64,000 nt of DNA, taken from contig VWZX01001131.1 of assembly GCA_013399015.1 (NCBI GenBank), forward strand, positions 1,498,812 through 1,562,811. The letters run 5' to 3'. Below are positions 62,484-64,000 of this stretch, piece by piece; position 1 is the stretch's first letter; each line of letters begins with the position of its first letter. The notes below the pieces were generated by a model. It was not told the origin of the DNA. It searched no databases and saw only the letters and a program-made list of their open reading frames with translations. Origin of the DNA: Galbula dea (taxonomy: Eukaryota; Chordata; Aves; Piciformes; Galbulidae). A program made the translations under genes and the position numbers.

Positions 62484-62513
62484 AAATGGGACTTTTCGTG
62501 AGAAGTCCCATTT
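62484..62513. repeat. hairpin with 11-bp perfect stem
   Basis: AAATGGGACTT (62484-62494) and AAGTCCCATTT (62503-62513) are perfect reverse complements around an eight-base loop. AGT and ACT just outside can extend the stem across a small bulge. It is compact and stable, but no poly-T or promoter element marks it as an RNA gene. Confidence 0.8.
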
Positions 62514-64000
62514 ATTACTGAAAACCTTTTCCACAGCAAGTATGTTGACCCCACTTACTTTTAAAGTAGCTTGGTGGAAATGGGTCAGGCCGAGGCAGAA
62601 CCATATCTACATTCATTATAGATGTTGAAAGAAGTTTGGATTGTGGCTTAGACTTTGTACTTTTTTGTATTAGAGCTTCAACTCAAGTGTTTTAAATATA
62701 TTTTTTGTTTAATTCAAATAACTAGAAAGCTTGACTGGGTTACTTGGTGATACACCACTGCAATTTGTAACTTTTCCTTGTGGAGCTTGTATCTTTTGCT
62801 TGAAAGACAGAGAAAAAAGCTATTTAGGATATTGATTGAGATACAGACTATGTATGGGTTGAGAATAACTCTGTTCCTTACAAACATATTTGAAACTCAT
62901 GTACTGGGGTTCTGGCAATACAGTTCTTAAATTAGCACAGCATTTTAATAGAGCCCTGTGCAGTGCATGTAAGGATAAAGTATACCTGGGGTACAGTCAG
63001 TGACAGTAATAGAGTTTCAGCTCATTTAACAGTGTAGCACATGCCCAGGCAACAAAATAAATCCATAAATTTGCCCCAGGCTCATGCAAATCTTCTACTA
63101 CATTGACATCATTATTTCAAATACAATTGTTAGCATAAAAGGCATGAGAAGTACCAGTGCAAAGTGCAGGTAGACATGGTCTGTGTCTTAGTCCATCATC
63201 ATTATTCATATAAATGTAGTTTATGCATTCAGCCTAATAAAACCCAACCTTTGCAATTAGATAATTGTTTTGGTGACAAATTAATTTGAAGCTTAAAGCA
63301 CTTAAGTATATTGGCATACTATGAAACCAGTACAATACACAATAGTTAAGGGAGTAAGTGTGGCAAAGCAGCTGCAGTTTCAAGATCTGCAGTCTTTTCT
63401 TAGTACAACTATGCAGTTCTGTGTGACACGGCTGGGCTGTCACCTTCTGTTCTGCATGTGTGTAGGTTGCTGCTTGGTTGGGGATTTTCATGTCTTTCTG
63501 ATGACAGCAAAAACATTCATATCCTTTTCCCTTTCCCTCTTCCTCTGCAACTTGTTGGTATCCAGTCCAGGATACATTTCCTGTCTGTCTTCGTGCTCTG
63601 TTTGAACATCAGTGTATTTAGTGCTCTTTGTCTCATTTTCCGCTCCCTGCCAGTGCAGGGTCTCTCCCACTTCCCACAGCAGAACCTTTTGCCTGCTCCC
63701 AGCCCAGGCAAGTAAAAAACTTGCTGCTCACAGCAGGGGTTTCTTTGTATGTGGAGTTCCTCCTTCTCTTCACGTATCACTTCATCCTCATTCCATGTCT
63801 CCCGACTCAAGGACTACTGTGCCCTCTAAAATCCTCTTATCAGGACTTCCTCCTCCTCCTCACTCCTCTGTGTGTCCTTGAGTGCATCAGGCAGACAGTG
63901 CAGTGGGAAGGGTCAGGATGTAACCAGTGGAGTAAGTTGATGATTTCTTTGCCTTACAGTCTGCTTATGAAAGATGAGGGCTTTTTGGCAGTAGTGGGGA

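Larger units (their letters stand above)
51853..64000. other. AT-rich DNA with no supported gene, right flank
   Basis: No exon can be firmly called. Splice-like segments occur at 59998-60063 (see findings) and an excellent acceptor CTTTATTTTGCACTTCCAG ends at 61824, ahead of a long open frame to about 62,144. A further acceptor, TTTCTTTGCCTTACAG, ends at 63959 and its exon would run past the window edge. Simple repeats are (TTG)n at 52994-53015 and a short GATA run at 52201-52215. A hairpin lies at 62484-62513. Confidence 0.45.

Noticed and set aside
1..64000. CRISPR arrays, operons, phage or plasmid genes
   Set aside because: Avian CR1 elements, CpG island and absence of dense coding sequence exclude a prokaryotic or phage origin; no regularly spaced repeats were seen.

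Overview
This is vertebrate nuclear DNA, almost certainly from a bird. Four fragments of CR1 LINE retrotransposon are recognisable, and two of them keep the 3' tail built from the ATTCTATG-type repeat that is characteristic of avian CR1. A short piece at 41,641 resembles the start of a bird endogenous-retrovirus LTR. The DNA is AT-rich, CpG-poor and full of stop codons in every frame. Splice-like signals and a single CpG island fit intergenic or intronic DNA of a large-gene region. Nothing suggests bacterial, plasmid or phage DNA.

Layout. 1-2,580: unique DNA with two exon-like segments (48-138 and 2039-2128) whose reading phases agree. 2,584-3,757: a 5'-truncated minus-strand CR1 with a decayed reverse-transcriptase frame, followed by a short plus-strand CR1 tail. 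3,760-15,000: unique DNA with a near-perfect 32-bp inverted repeat (7570-7652) and further exon-like segments. 15,018-15,317 and 31,012-31,326: plus-strand CR1 3' ends. 15,320-43,780: unique, gene-poor DNA with small simple repeats, an octamer/DR1 motif pair at 28,089-28,111 and a possible LTR remnant at 41,641. 43,790-44,870: a strong CpG island with GC boxes, a (GT)n tract, a polypyrimidine tract and one unresolved base (N) after a T18 run. 44,870-64,000: AT-rich DNA that looks T- and G-rich on the plus strand, as expected for a long first intron of a plus-strand gene starting in the island; it includes a G/T-only-like tract with six GGGG runs (48,045-48,185) and one more CR1 fragment (51,752-51,852).

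Interpretation. The strongest functional element is the CpG-island promoter. A 26-codon frame (44445-44522) ending exactly at a splice donor is a candidate first coding exon on the plus strand. I could not name this gene, nor the possible gene suggested by the exon-like segments on the left. Pseudo-exons are common in introns, so these are hypotheses. No complete gene, RNA gene or intact mobile element is demonstrated. Most open frames in the window are chance frames and are not annotated.
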